Shown: piece by piece, positions 36,133 to 45,360 of the stretch
Numbering within the stretch: the first letter of the stretch is position 1
Layout: every line of letters starts with the position of its first letter
Source of the DNA: Tepidicaulis sp002389665
GTDB lineage: Bacteria > Pseudomonadota > Alphaproteobacteria > Parvibaculales > Parvibaculaceae
Reading direction: 5' to 3'
DNA length: 64,000 bases
Assembly (NCBI RefSeq): GCF_965222285.1
Contig: NZ_OZ244942.1
Location: forward strand, 2,790,001-2,854,000
Position numbers and translations under genes: made by a program
Notes under the pieces: model-generated
Databases searched by the model: none
What the model was told of the DNA's origin: nothing
Seen by the model: only the letters and a program-made list of their open reading frames with translations

Positions 36133-37386
36133 CTAATGCCCGCGCAGCTTCACCGGCAGACGGGTGAACCCGCGGATGAAGTTGGACAGCGTTCTCTCGG
36201 GCGCGCCGACGACCTCCACCTTGCTGAAACGCTTCAGGATTTCTTCCCAGATGATGCGCAACTGCAACTCCGCCACGCGGTTCCCCATGCAGCGATGGAC
36301 GCCGAAACCGAAGGAAAGATGGTGACGGGAATTCGGGCGGTCGATAATGAACTCGTTCGGGCGGTCAATTACCTCGTCGTCCCGGTTTCCCGAGAGGTAC
36401 CACATAACGACTTTGTCGCCCTTTCTGATCTTCTTGCCACCGATTTCGGCGTCCATGAGTGCCGTCCGACGCATATGCGTCAGCGGCGTCTGCCAGCGGA
36501 TGATCTCGGGGATCATTTTCGGGATGAGGCCTGGATCGGCCATGAGCTTGCGGTATTCGGCCGGGTTCTGATTAAGGGCGAGCACCCCGCCGCTGATGGA
36601 ATTGCGCGTGGTGTCGTTACCGCCGACGATCAGGAGAATCAGGTTGCCCAGAAATTCGAGATACGGCATGTCCCGCGTCGCGGGCGAATGCACCATCATC
36701 GAGATCAGATCGGGCTTCGGCGGCTCGTTGGCCCGCTTGTCCCAAAGGCCCTTGAAGTATTGCGCACATTCGAGGAGCTCCTCGCGGCGCTGCTCAAACG
36801 AAGAAACCACGCCCGTCTCCGGCGTCGCGGTCGCAACATCCGACCAGCGAGTGAGCTTGCGCCGCTCCTCCCAGGGGAAGTCGAACAGTGTCGCCAGCGT
36901 CATCGTCGTAAGCTCGATGGAAACCCGGTCAACCCAGTCGATCTCCTCGCCGACGGGAAGCGAATCGAGAATAAGCCCCGCGCGCTCGCGGATGATGGGC
37001 TCCAGCAGAACAAGGTTGGACGGGGCGACAGCCGGACTGACTGCCTTGCGCTGAGCGTCATGCTTGGGCGGATCCATCGCAATGAACATCTCAAGTTCAA
37101 GCGACGCTTCGCCGCTTTGCATGTCCTGCAGGGTGATACCACCAAGTTTAGCCTCCGAGGAGAACGTCTGGTGGTTCACTTCGACCTGCATGATGTCGTT
37201 GAATTTCGTTACCGACCAGTAAGGGCCATAGGCGCTCTCGGGGCAATAATGGACGGGGTCTTCCCGCCGCAGCCGTGTGAAGTAGCTCCCGATCGTGTCG
37301 CTTTGAAAGAGCTTTGGATCGCTGACATCCATCTGAGAAAGCGGGACCGTCGAAGCCGGATCTCTAGTCAATGTGTCGGTCGTCAT
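36133..37386 (-). CDS. Cytochrome P450, CYP153 family (copy 1)
   Basis: A 417-residue soluble P450. I-helix motif IVGGNDTTRNSISGG, EIIRWQTPLTHMRRTA and the heme-binding loop HLSFGFGVHRCMGNRVAELQ with the cysteine ligand are all present. These match CYP153, known for terminal hydroxylation of alkanes and of alkyl or methyl groups on limonene and cycloalkanes. MTTDTLTR at 37386 is chosen as the start. A ferredoxin gene follows directly. The AT-rich palindrome at 37452-37470 lies 66 bases upstream. Confidence 0.92.
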   Translation of the reverse strand: MTTDTLTRDPASTVPLSQMDVSDPKLFQSDTIGSYFTRLRREDPVHYCPESAYGPYWSVTKFNDIMQVEVNHQTFSSEAKLGGITLQDMQSGEASLELEMFIAMDPPKHDAQRKAVSPAVAPSNLVLLEPIIRERAGLILDSLPVGEEIDWVDRVSIELTTMTLATLFDFPWEERRKLTRWSDVATATPETGVVSSFEQRREELLECAQYFKGLWDKRANEPPKPDLISMMVHSPATRDMPYLEFLGNLILLIVGGNDTTRNSISGGVLALNQNPAEYRKLMADPGLIPKMIPEIIRWQTPLTHMRRTALMDAEIGGKKIRKGDKVVMWYLSGNRDDEVIDRPNEFIIDRPNSRHHLSFGFGVHRCMGNRVAELQLRIIWEEILKRFSKVEVVGAPERTLSNFIRGFTRLPVKLRGH

Positions 37387-37451
37387 CTCTCCGTCCTCCC
37401 GATCGACAGCTACGCGGCATCCCCCCGTCATGGCGCATGCAATCTTTCGTA

Positions 37452-37470
37452 CAATTCATTATAATAAATC
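37452..37470. promoter_or_regulatory. AT-rich operator-like palindrome, copy 3
   Basis: CAATTCATTATAATAAATC carries the 16-base core AATTCATTATAATAAA that also occurs, inverted, at 19508-19523. It sits between the monooxygenase gene end and CYP153 copy 1, in the likely promoter of the P450. Confidence 0.55.
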
Positions 37471-37547
37471 ATATGGACGATTCAGCGTCAAACGCTTTTG
37501 TCCCGCAGGCGCCCCCAAAAACCGGCAGCGAGGCTGCCGCAGATACA

Positions 37548-39182
37548 TCAATCCAGGACGAATCCCTCATAATCCTTGGCCGCAGCGGTATTGCACCGGT
37601 CCATATACATGGGCACGCCGGGGAAATTCAGAAGCTGCCGCGGTTTCCCGGGAACGTTGGCACCCATGTACCAGGAATCGGCCCGGGGAAAGAGCGTCAT
37701 GTCGGCGATGGCGTTCAGGAACTGCGTCCATTCTTCCTCCGCCTGAGCGGTCGCCTCGATCCGCCGCTTGTTATTCTCGCGCATATGTTTGAGGCAACCG
37801 ACGACCCACTCACCCTGCAATTCGGCACATGTCGGGCCGTTGCAGAATCCGGAAGGACTCTGCGGACCGTAAAGAAAAAGCATGTTCGGGAATCCCGACG
37901 TCGCGAAACCGAGATAAGTACGCGCGCCTTCGGTCCATCTTTCCTTGAGCGTCACACCGCCCGTCCCGCGTATATCGATCTGTGTCAACCCGCCGGTCAC
38001 GGCGTCGAATCCCGTCGCCAGAACAAGCATATCGAGTTCAACCAGACCATCCGCCGTGCGCACACCTTCGGGAACTATTTCCGCGATGGGCGTCTCGCGC
38101 ACATCGATCAGGCTGACGTTGTCCTGATTGAACACTTCGTAATACCACTGCTCCAGCGAAGGCCGCTTGACGCCGAAGGGATGTGGCGGCTCCATCGGCG
38201 CGAGTTTGTCGGCCAATGCCGGATCCTTGATCCGGGCGCGGGTCTTGTCGCGCCAGAAATCGTACATGGTACGATTTGCTTCCTCATTCGTCAGGATGTC
38301 GGAAAATCCACCAATCCAGTAGTGGAAGCCGCCTTTCTGCCAAAGCCTTTCATAAAGCGCGCAGCGCTCTTCCGGCGGCACTTCCAGCGCGGACCTTTCG
38401 TCCCTCAGGATGTCGAATCCGCCAAACGTCTCCCGCCGTACACGGAATATCTCCGGATAATCGGCCTTCATCCGCTGCTGCGTCTCGACATCGAGCTTGC
38501 GCTGCTGCATCGGCAGAGCGAGGATCGGCGTGCGCTGGAACACCGTCAGATGTGCCGCATCCTTGCTGGCTTCCTGTACCACCTGAACGCCGCTCGCTCC
38601 GGTTCCCACGACGCCAACCCGCTTGCCCGTGAAACTGGCGCCTTCCTGGGGCCACAATCCCGTGTGAGATGATTCTCCCGCGAAGCTTTCAAGACCCTTG
38701 TAGTTCGGAATAAAGGGTTTCGACGCAAAACCTGTGCAAAGGATAAAGAACCGGGCGCGCACGACGGCGCCATCGGTCGTGCGGATGACCCATTGATCGC
38801 GCGCTTCGTCGAATTCTGCCGCGCTGACGCACGTGCCAAATCTTATGTCACGGCTGAGATCGAGTTTTTTGTCGACGTAGTGGAAGTAGCGGCGCAGCTC
38901 GTCCCAAGCCGGAAACCTCTCGGTCCAGTTCCAGTCGCGCCATAATTCCTCGATCGAAAATTCATAAATCGGGACATGAGAATCGACCCGCGCGCCAGGA
39001 TAGCAGTTCCAGTACCAGATGCCCCCCATGTCGGCACCGGCCTCAAACAGGCGCACTTTGAAACCTTCTTGCCGCAAGCGGTGAAGCTGATAAATACCAT
39101 TGAATCCCGCTCCGACAATGAGGGCATCGAATATCTCGGCATCGTCATTTTTTTGCGTCTGGCCGGATTGTAGCGAACTCAT
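37548..39182 (-). CDS. Baeyer-Villiger-type flavin monooxygenase
   Basis: A 544-residue FAD/NADPH monooxygenase. The first Rossmann motif is VGAGFNGIYQLHRL, the Baeyer-Villiger fingerprint is FAGESSHTGLWP and the NADPH Rossmann motif is VGTGASGVQVV. These place it with cyclohexanone/cyclododecanone-type monooxygenases, which turn a ketone into an ester or lactone. A cyclic-ketone intermediate would then be opened by one of the nearby alpha/beta hydrolases. It lies between the thioesterase and CYP153 copy 1 on the minus strand. Confidence 0.9.
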   Translation of the reverse strand: MSSLQSGQTQKNDDAEIFDALIVGAGFNGIYQLHRLRQEGFKVRLFEAGADMGGIWYWNCYPGARVDSHVPIYEFSIEELWRDWNWTERFPAWDELRRYFHYVDKKLDLSRDIRFGTCVSAAEFDEARDQWVIRTTDGAVVRARFFILCTGFASKPFIPNYKGLESFAGESSHTGLWPQEGASFTGKRVGVVGTGASGVQVVQEASKDAAHLTVFQRTPILALPMQQRKLDVETQQRMKADYPEIFRVRRETFGGFDILRDERSALEVPPEERCALYERLWQKGGFHYWIGGFSDILTNEEANRTMYDFWRDKTRARIKDPALADKLAPMEPPHPFGVKRPSLEQWYYEVFNQDNVSLIDVRETPIAEIVPEGVRTADGLVELDMLVLATGFDAVTGGLTQIDIRGTGGVTLKERWTEGARTYLGFATSGFPNMLFLYGPQSPSGFCNGPTCAELQGEWVVGCLKHMRENNKRRIEATAQAEEEWTQFLNAIADMTLFPRADSWYMGANVPGKPRQLLNFPGVPMYMDRCNTAAAKDYEGFVLD

Positions 39183-39307
39183 GGAAACAGCTTCCCTTCA
39201 TATCCCAGCCACGAAACGGTGGGTGTCGTTCCGGAATTTACCTCATCGAAACCATATTCGGTCGCCGAGCAATCTTCCTCGCAGCGCCGGGAGGGGGGCT
39301 GCGTTGC

Positions 39308-39754
39308 CTAAGCGGGCTTTGGATCGCGAATGAGAACGGTGCCTTGGGCCGCACAACAGGCGCGGCCCTCGTTCGTCACATCTATACGAACCACCGCAGT
39401 CGATTTTGTCATCGCGATCAATTCGGCCACTGCTACCACCTTGCCCGACGATACCGGCGCCAGCAGATTGAGCTTGAATTCCGTCGTGGCCGCCCACTGT
39501 CCTTTCCGCATATGCGGATAGCAAACGCAGCCGAGAACATGGTCGCACATCGCAGCCAGCACCCCACCATGCATGTTTCCGATCGGCGTCAACAGCCGGT
39601 CGGAAACTTCCATCTCGGCAGTGAGCTTGCCCGGCTCGATATGCGTGATGCGGACCCCCAGAAATTCGGGCAACCCTTTCATTGAATTGCTGGCGTTTAT
39701 GAAGCCCTCTGCGATCTCCTGGTTGAACTCCGGCAGTTTTGCAACAATTGTCAT
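39308..39754 (-). CDS. PaaI-family hotdog thioesterase
   Basis: A 148-residue hotdog protein with the thioesterase motif IGNMHGGVLAAMCDHVLGC and VSSGKVVAVAELIAMTKSTA. It could release CoA from dead-end acyl-CoAs produced in the pathway. The ATG at 39754 is preceded by a GGTTCGGAGAAAACGAA-like purine-rich stretch. It lies 52 bases downstream of the nitronate-monooxygenase-like gene on the same strand. Confidence 0.85.
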   Translation of the reverse strand: MTIVAKLPEFNQEIAEGFINASNSMKGLPEFLGVRITHIEPGKLTAEMEVSDRLLTPIGNMHGGVLAAMCDHVLGCVCYPHMRKGQWAATTEFKLNLLAPVSSGKVVAVAELIAMTKSTAVVRIDVTNEGRACCAAQGTVLIRDPKPA

Positions 39755-39806
39755 TTCGTTTTCTCCGAACCTTCAATAAATGATCCCCAGGGCGCGCAGC
39801 CGAGGC

Positions 39807-40940
39807 TTACAGATAGGCGTTTGCGCTGCTCAACGAGCTCTCGGCGCTTTTCACGAGATCGGCCATGACTTCTGCAGCCGGCTTTACCTTGTGAATGAGG
39901 CCCATGCCCTGCCCTGCGAAACCGGGAGCGATGTCTTTCCGCTTTACCGCCGCCGCCGCCGCCAGAACCGGCATCGCTACCATAGGCTGGAACGGCATGG
40001 GCAACGGCTCCAGACCCGCCTCGACAAAAGCCTCGGACCACTTGTTGCGAATGATCCGGGCCGGCTTTCCGGTGACCGTTCGAGAAACAAGTGTGTCACC
40101 GTCACCCGACTCGACAATCGCTTCCTTCTGGAAGTCCTCGATGCCCGCCTCGTCGGTCGCGAGAAACGCCGTACCGATCCAGGCACCTTCGGCGCCGAGC
40201 ATCATTGCAGCCGCGATCCCGCGCCCGTCGGAAATGCCGCCCGCGCCGAGCACGGGAATGCGACCCGCAACCGCATCGACAACCTGCGGGATGAGCGCCA
40301 TCGTTCCGACGGGCGAGTTATGCCCGCCCCCGTCATGACCTTGCGCAACGATCAGATCGATGCCGGAATTGACCACCTGCAGGGCATGCTTTACGGCGCC
40401 GACGACTGCCATCACCTTGGTGCCGTTGGCGTGGAGCCGATCAAGCCAGGGTCCCGGATTGCCGAGACCCGCCGCATAGACAGGAACCCGTTCCTCAACA
40501 ACGACTTCCATTTGCGCTTCGAAGAATTCTTTCGAAAACAACGACGCGCTCGATTTGGACGACCGGTGAGCTTCCTCGGATTCCCGCGCCCTGGATTTCA
40601 GCGGCGGTATGTTTTCCTTCTTCAGAAAATCTTGCGCGAATTTTTGGTACTCAGGCAGCAGATCCATCGGAGACGGACCCGCCTTGCCTTTGTAGGCTTC
40701 CCTGCGCACTGAGGCTGGCAGCAGGGTGTCTACACCAAATGGTTTGTCCGTCAACGATCGCGTTTCCCGAATCCATTCCCGCAGCTGATCGGGAGAACAA
40801 GCAGCCGCGCCAAGCACACCGAGGCCACCCGCATTCGATACCGCCGCCGCAAGCCGTGGAACGCTCGCGCCGCCCATACCGGCCAGCAAAATCGGGTATT
40901 TGATTTCCAGAATATCACATACTCGGCTATGCAGAGTCAT
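39807..40940 (-). CDS. Nitronate-monooxygenase-family flavoprotein (IpdC-like)
   Basis: A 377-residue FMN TIM-barrel protein (YPILLAGMGGASVPRLAAAV, AQGHDGGGHNSPVGTMALIP, LGAGGISDGRGIAAAMMLGA, EGAWIGTAFLAT). Though classed with nitronate monooxygenases, relatives in steroid clusters (IpdC) act as flavin-dependent enoyl-CoA reductases or dehydrogenases of ring intermediates, which suits this setting better. The start MTLHSR at 40940 has AGGT upstream. A perfect 14-base palindrome lies at 40978-40991 in its promoter. Confidence 0.82.
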   Translation of the reverse strand: MTLHSRVCDILEIKYPILLAGMGGASVPRLAAAVSNAGGLGVLGAAACSPDQLREWIRETRSLTDKPFGVDTLLPASVRREAYKGKAGPSPMDLLPEYQKFAQDFLKKENIPPLKSRARESEEAHRSSKSSASLFSKEFFEAQMEVVVEERVPVYAAGLGNPGPWLDRLHANGTKVMAVVGAVKHALQVVNSGIDLIVAQGHDGGGHNSPVGTMALIPQVVDAVAGRIPVLGAGGISDGRGIAAAMMLGAEGAWIGTAFLATDEAGIEDFQKEAIVESGDGDTLVSRTVTGKPARIIRNKWSEAFVEAGLEPLPMPFQPMVAMPVLAAAAAVKRKDIAPGFAGQGMGLIHKVKPAAEVMADLVKSAESSLSSANAYL

Positions 40941-40975
40941 AGCTAACCTCCCATGGGCGACTTCATCGGCCGCGT

Positions 40976-40993
40976 TATTTATGATCATAAATT
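40976..40993. promoter_or_regulatory. AT-rich operator-like palindrome, copy 4
   Basis: TTTATGATCATAAA at 40978-40991 is a perfect palindrome, 37 bases upstream of the flavoprotein start and 65 bases from the end of the GntR gene. Extended on the minus strand it matches the 37453 core at 13 of 16 positions. Confidence 0.55.
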
Positions 40994-41055
40994 AGCGACG
41001 CCCAAGGACCGACGCAAGTGCCGCAAAAAACGACATCGAAATCGCTAGCACTCGC

Positions 41056-41859
41056 CTAGCGTTTCCGTCGGGGAACCCGCGGCACGCTCAGGTCGTCCAC
41101 ATCCTGCCAACGCACGATCTTGGACATGATGTCGGGATGACGAGATTCCAGATACTTGTCGGATCGGCTTATGAACCGGGACATTTCGGTGAAGGCGAGG
41201 TCCGGATTGCGATCTTCAATCGCCTTGAGAAGCCGTCCGTACGCCTTGATCTGATAATCACGCTCACCTTCCGTGTAAGTTATGCCGACTTCCGACGCAT
41301 TCGTAATGTTGTGAAGCGAACTGATCAGAAATCCGATCAAGGGATTGCCAGACGCCCATGCAAGCACGTCGTGGAAACGCCTGTTCTCCTCCGCATAGGA
41401 GTCGCAAGATACGGACAGCGTCTTCAAAGTGGCTAATGAGGTATTCAGCTTGTCGATATCCTCATCGGACGCACGCTCCGCCGCAAGCGCCGCCATGGTC
41501 GGGCCGACCGCTTGCCTCACTTCAATCAGCGAACGGAATGTGGTGCCGAGAAACTGCAGCAGCAACGCCATTGTACTGGCAAAATCTTTCGGTCGAGGCT
41601 CCTGAACAACCGGCCCGCCGCCGGGGCCGGGCCGCAGAAAAATGATGCCCTGCAGTTCCAGAAACCTGAGCGCCTCCCGCAAAGTCGCGCGGGCCACGCC
41701 ATACCGTAAGAGCATCTCCTGTTCCGGTGGCAAGCGATCTCCGACCTCGGCACCTTGCTGCTCAATGTCCTCGACAATCTGCCTCGCAACTGTGAGGGCA
41801 CGCTTGCCGGACCCTTTCGGAAATCGGCCAACTCGCGAAACGGACACGCTCGCTTTCAT
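41056..41859 (-). CDS. GntR-family (FadR/FCD subfamily) regulator
   Basis: A 267-residue regulator. The N-terminal winged helix (GDRLPPEQEMLLRYGVARAT, then LREALRFLELQGIIFLRPG) is followed by an FCD effector domain (FRSLIEVRQAVGPTMAALAA, ENRRFHDVLAWASGNPLI). The start at 41859 is preferred; longer in-frame starts exist. A copy of the island's AT-rich palindrome lies about 106 bases upstream, between this gene and the divergent hydrolase. It is therefore the leading candidate to recognise that motif, by inference. Confidence 0.87.
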   Translation of the reverse strand: MKASVSVSRVGRFPKGSGKRALTVARQIVEDIEQQGAEVGDRLPPEQEMLLRYGVARATLREALRFLELQGIIFLRPGPGGGPVVQEPRPKDFASTMALLLQFLGTTFRSLIEVRQAVGPTMAALAAERASDEDIDKLNTSLATLKTLSVSCDSYAEENRRFHDVLAWASGNPLIGFLISSLHNITNASEVGITYTEGERDYQIKAYGRLLKAIEDRNPDLAFTEMSRFISRSDKYLESRHPDIMSKIVRWQDVDDLSVPRVPRRKR

Positions 41860-41964
41860 TCGGATACCTGCATTCTTCGTTTTCAAGACCAATCGCCCCC
41901 CCATCAGGGAACGGTTGGGCGAACCCGACTACAATACCATCGTCCGTGTTTGCAACATCCCATC

Positions 41965-41983
41965 AATTTATCATAATGAATTC
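41965..41983 (-). promoter_or_regulatory. AT-rich operator-like palindrome, copy 5
   Basis: On the minus strand this reads GAATTCATTATGATAAATT, matching 15 of 16 bases of the 37453 core. It lies in the 168-base gap between the GntR gene and the divergent hydrolase at 42028. Confidence 0.55.
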
Positions 41984-42027
41984 CGGCTCTTAATACACAT
42001 ACGAAGAACATTGGAAAAAGGCGTTTG

Positions 42028-42903
42028 ATGTCAGAAAACCGGACCTTGTTCACCCTTGTCCAAAATCTCAAAATTGCGGCGGACGCATTCGGCCCCGACC
42101 ATGGGCGTCCGGTCATGCTCGCCCATGGCGGCGGACAGACACGCCATGCTTGGCAAGCCTGCGGTAAAAGGTTGGGACAAAACGGATACTACACCCTCGC
42201 CGTCGATTTGCGCGGGCACGGCGAAAGCGACTGGTCTCCGGACGGAGACTACAGAATGGAGCGTTTCGCGGAGGATCTCCTCGACATCGCGGACGGCTTC
42301 TCCGTGCCTCCGGTCCTGGTTGGCGCATCTCTGGGCGGCATCGCGGGCATGATCGCGCAGGGAGAATACGCAAAGGCCGGACGGCGCGGATTTGCGGCGC
42401 TGGTCCTCGTCGACATCACCCCTCAGATGGACATGGAGGGTGTTCAAAAAATCCTCGGATTCATGTCATCGAATGTGGAAGAGGGCTTCGCCTCGCTTGA
42501 GGAAGCAGCCGATACGATCTCGCGCTACATGCCCAGCCGGACTCGTCCCAAAAATCTGAGCGGACTGGCGAAGAACCTTCGCCTCAGGGAAAATGGTCGC
42601 TACTACTGGCATTGGGATCCGCGTTTCGTCACCGGCGCGCAAAAGCCGCAAGGCAGCCGCGAACCCGAACGCCTCCAAATGGCGGCACGTTCCCTGAAAA
42701 TACCGACGCTCCTTGTCCGCGGCCGCGACAGCGACCTCGTGACGGTCGAAGCGGCGCGGCAATTCGCCGAGATCGTTCCTCATTCCGAGTTTATCGATGT
42801 CGCAAATGCGGGCCATATGGTAGCGGGCGACAAGAACGACATATTTACAAGCGCCGTTCTGGATTTTCTGACGCGAATGGCACCTGCCGCGAGCGCATCG
42901 TAG
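42028..42903 (+). CDS. Alpha/beta hydrolase
   Basis: A 291-residue hydrolase of the epoxide-hydrolase/haloalkane-dehalogenase-like fold. HAGGG-type oxyanion segment AHGGGQTRHAW, nucleophile elbow LVGASLGGIAGM, acid in VRGRDSDLVT and histidine in NAGHMVAGDK complete the triad. It may hydrolyse a lactone, enol-lactone or 1,3-diketone. ATG 42028 is chosen; a TTG codon lies just before it. It is divergent from the GntR regulator and followed by a crotonase gene after 95 bases. Confidence 0.86.
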   Translation: MSENRTLFTLVQNLKIAADAFGPDHGRPVMLAHGGGQTRHAWQACGKRLGQNGYYTLAVDLRGHGESDWSPDGDYRMERFAEDLLDIADGFSVPPVLVGASLGGIAGMIAQGEYAKAGRRGFAALVLVDITPQMDMEGVQKILGFMSSNVEEGFASLEEAADTISRYMPSRTRPKNLSGLAKNLRLRENGRYYWHWDPRFVTGAQKPQGSREPERLQMAARSLKIPTLLVRGRDSDLVTVEAARQFAEIVPHSEFIDVANAGHMVAGDKNDIFTSAVLDFLTRMAPAASAS

Positions 42904-42998
42904 CCCCAGCCCGGACGTATTCATTCACGCCTGTACGTCTTCGACAGATGAAGACAAGCCAGACAAATTAAGATCGAGAAGAGGAAGGGAGAAAGCCG

Positions 42999-43739
42999 AT
43001 GTCGAATCTGGTTCTTCGCAAGGACAGCGGGCGTATTTGTACGCTGACGCTCAACCGTCCGGAAACCTTGAACGCGCTCAATGTCCCGCTGTTCGAGGAA
43101 TTGCGCAGGCATGTGGATGCGCTTCGTGGACAGGTTCACGAGGTGGCATGCGTCATCATCACGGGCGCGGGCAAGGCTTTTTCAGCCGGCCACGATCTGA
43201 AGGACATCCAGAAGGGCGAGCGCCCGCCGGAGCCGCATTTCCAGGCGAAGACCATTCAGGCGCTGGCCGAACTGCCGCAACCGGTCGTCGCCTGCATCCG
43301 CGGGCATTGCTATACTGGCGGATTGGAGCTTGCGCTCGCGGCAGACATCATCATCGCCGCGCGCTCCGCCAGGTTCGGCGACACGCATAGCAAGTGGGGA
43401 CTGAGCCCGCTCTGGGGCATGACGCAAAGACTACCGCGTCGCGTCGGGCTGTCGAAGGCCAAGCAGATGATGTTTACCTCCGATATTTTCGCGGCGGAGG
43501 CGGCGGAGCGTATGGGGCTGGTCGACATTTGTGTCGACGATGTCGAACTGGAACAGGCGACAAACGACCTTGCTCAGCGTATCGCCGCCAATTCAACCTA
43601 CAGCAATCAGGTCAACAAAAGTCTGCTGGGCGCGACCGACGGCATGACCGCCCAGGCGGGGCTGGCCTACGAACTCGCGCATAGCCCCGGTGCCTGCTAC
43701 GACGCGCGCGAACGGGTCGCCTCATTCGGAAAAAAATGA
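42999..43739 (+). CDS. Crotonase-family protein lacking the second catalytic Glu
   Basis: A 246-residue enoyl-CoA hydratase-like protein. The oxyanion hole (AFSAGHDLKDI) and first Glu (TGGLELALAADI) are present. The segment usually carrying the second Glu is FGDTHSKWGLSPLWGMTQRL, with Ser in that place. Such proteins often are not hydratases and may be isomerases or acyl-CoA-binding proteins. GGGAG lies upstream of ATG 42999. It is co-directional with the hydrolase at 42028. Confidence 0.84.
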   Translation: MSNLVLRKDSGRICTLTLNRPETLNALNVPLFEELRRHVDALRGQVHEVACVIITGAGKAFSAGHDLKDIQKGERPPEPHFQAKTIQALAELPQPVVACIRGHCYTGGLELALAADIIIAARSARFGDTHSKWGLSPLWGMTQRLPRRVGLSKAKQMMFTSDIFAAEAAERMGLVDICVDDVELEQATNDLAQRIAANSTYSNQVNKSLLGATDGMTAQAGLAYELAHSPGACYDARERVASFGKK

Positions 43740-43821
43740 CGGCGGGCCACGCGCCGCGCTGCCTTCGACCTCCTTCGATCTTATGTGGCGGGTGGAAGTT
43801 TTCCACCCGCCTCCTCCAGGT

Positions 43822-45087
43822 TCAGCCCGGGATTCTTACCGGCAAGGCCTCATAGCCCTTGATGAAGTTGGAAAAGACCCGCTTTGGTTCGCCGACCACT
43901 TCGATCGGCTTGTCGGGCCAGCGCTTCAGGATTTCTTCCCAGGCAATGCGGAGTTGCATTTCCGCCAAGCGGTTGCCGACGCAGCGATGAATGCCGAAGC
44001 CGAAGGAGAGATGCTGACGCGGCCTTGCACGATCGATGATGAAACGGTTCGGCTCGTCGATGGCCTCCTCGTCCCGGTTGCCCGAGACGTACCACATGAC
44101 AACCCTGTCACCCTTCTTGATCCGCTTGCCGGCCAACTCGGTATCCTGTAGCGCGGTGCGGCGCATGTGGGTGAGCGGCGTCTGCCAGCGGATGATTTCC
44201 GGTATCATGGTTTCAACGAGCGCCGGATTTTCGCGCAGCTTCCTGTACTGATCCGGGTTCTCGTGGAACGCGAGCAAGCCGCCGGTGAGCGAATTGCGGG
44301 TCGTGTCGTTACCGCCGACGATCAGCAGAATGACATTTCCCAAATACTCCGCCGGACTCATGTTCCTGGTGGACTCACCCTGGGCCAGCATGGTGATGAG
44401 ATCGCCGCCCGGTTCAGTTGCGTTCACGCGCTGATTCCACAACTCGGTAAAATAGGCGGCGCATTCGAGAAGCTCTGCCTCGCGAGCCGCCTCGCCTTCC
44501 GGTGTCTTGAAGGCTTCCTCCGAGGTTGCGACGTCGGACCAGCGGGTGAGTTTCCGGCGCTCTTCCCAAGGGAAGTCGAACAGGGTGGCGAGCATCTGCG
44601 TCGTCAGCTCAATCGACACGCGATCGACCCAGTTGAACGTCTCGTTCACCGGAAGCGAATCGAGAATCTTGCCGGCGCGCTCGCGGATCGTGCCTTCGAG
44701 TTTGGCCAAATTGGCCGGAGCGACGATCGGGCTCACCACCTTCCGCTGCGCGTCGTGCTTCGGAGGGTCCATTGCGATGAACATCGGAAGCTTCAGACCC
44801 GCATTATTGTCGCGAATCGTAATTCCCCCCTGCTCGACGTCGGACGAATAGACGCCATGATTGGTCTCGACATGCATGATGTCCTTGTATTTTGTCACGG
44901 ACCAGAAAGGTCCATAAGCGCTTTCCGCACAATAATGCACGGGATCCTCGCGACGCAGCCTTTCGAAATACGGCCACATCCGATTGGACCTGAAGAGCTC
45001 CGGATCGCTGACATTGAGTTTGTCGAGCGGAATGGCATATGGATCGTCCAAGGACTGGACGCGTTCGGCTACGTTCATGCCGCTCAT
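43822..45087 (-). CDS. Cytochrome P450, CYP153 family (copy 2)
   Basis: A 421-residue CYP153 enzyme with all P450 motifs: IVGGNDTTRNSLTGG, EIIRWQTPLTHMRRTALQDT and heme loop HLSFGFGIHRCVGNRLAEMQ. It is closest to copy 3 at 53662; long blocks such as SIELTTQMLATLFDFPWEER are identical. It ends the leftward operon that begins with the BadH-like gene, placing the hydroxylase together with ring-cleavage enzymes. The start at 45087 overlaps the stop of a broken luciferase-like gene. Confidence 0.92.
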   Translation of the reverse strand: MSGMNVAERVQSLDDPYAIPLDKLNVSDPELFRSNRMWPYFERLRREDPVHYCAESAYGPFWSVTKYKDIMHVETNHGVYSSDVEQGGITIRDNNAGLKLPMFIAMDPPKHDAQRKVVSPIVAPANLAKLEGTIRERAGKILDSLPVNETFNWVDRVSIELTTQMLATLFDFPWEERRKLTRWSDVATSEEAFKTPEGEAAREAELLECAAYFTELWNQRVNATEPGGDLITMLAQGESTRNMSPAEYLGNVILLIVGGNDTTRNSLTGGLLAFHENPDQYRKLRENPALVETMIPEIIRWQTPLTHMRRTALQDTELAGKRIKKGDRVVMWYVSGNRDEEAIDEPNRFIIDRARPRQHLSFGFGIHRCVGNRLAEMQLRIAWEEILKRWPDKPIEVVGEPKRVFSNFIKGYEALPVRIPG

Positions 45088-45332
45088 GATCTTATCCTCG
45101 TTTGTGGACGAATATTCACCGGCGCAACCACCATTGAGCCAACCCCGACCCTCTTGGTGCGGCCAGCCATATAGGTGAGGAACTGCGCCACGTTCGGGCA
45201 CATGGCCGCCCATATGGAATCGAAGCCAAGCGGCTCGGCCATGCCGGCCATCGCAATTTCATGGGCGTAGACCTCCTGGTCGGTATAACCGCCAGCGAGG
45301 TTCTGAAAGAACGTGCTCATGCCGACATGCAT
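45084..45332 (-). pseudogene. Luciferase-like oxidoreductase N-terminal fragment
   Basis: The 82 residues (MHVGMSTFFQNLAGGYTDQE, then AMAGMAEPLGFDSIW) match the start of LLM-class flavin enzymes such as the intact gene at 34138. The active-site HH segment is deleted: IWAAMCPNVAQFLTYMAGRT replaces IW-VEHHFEDY. The protein then stops after VVAPVNIR instead of running to about 360 residues. A good AAGGAG site precedes it. It is a remnant within the operon. Confidence 0.75.
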
Positions 45333-45360
45333 GGGAATCTCCTTTTTGTTCAATTCCGCT

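Noticed and set aside
36136..37464. Long frames opposite the CYP153 genes (also 44167-45174 and 53614-54738)
   Set aside because: They resemble each other only because they mirror paralogous P450 genes on the other strand. No independent protein signature is present.
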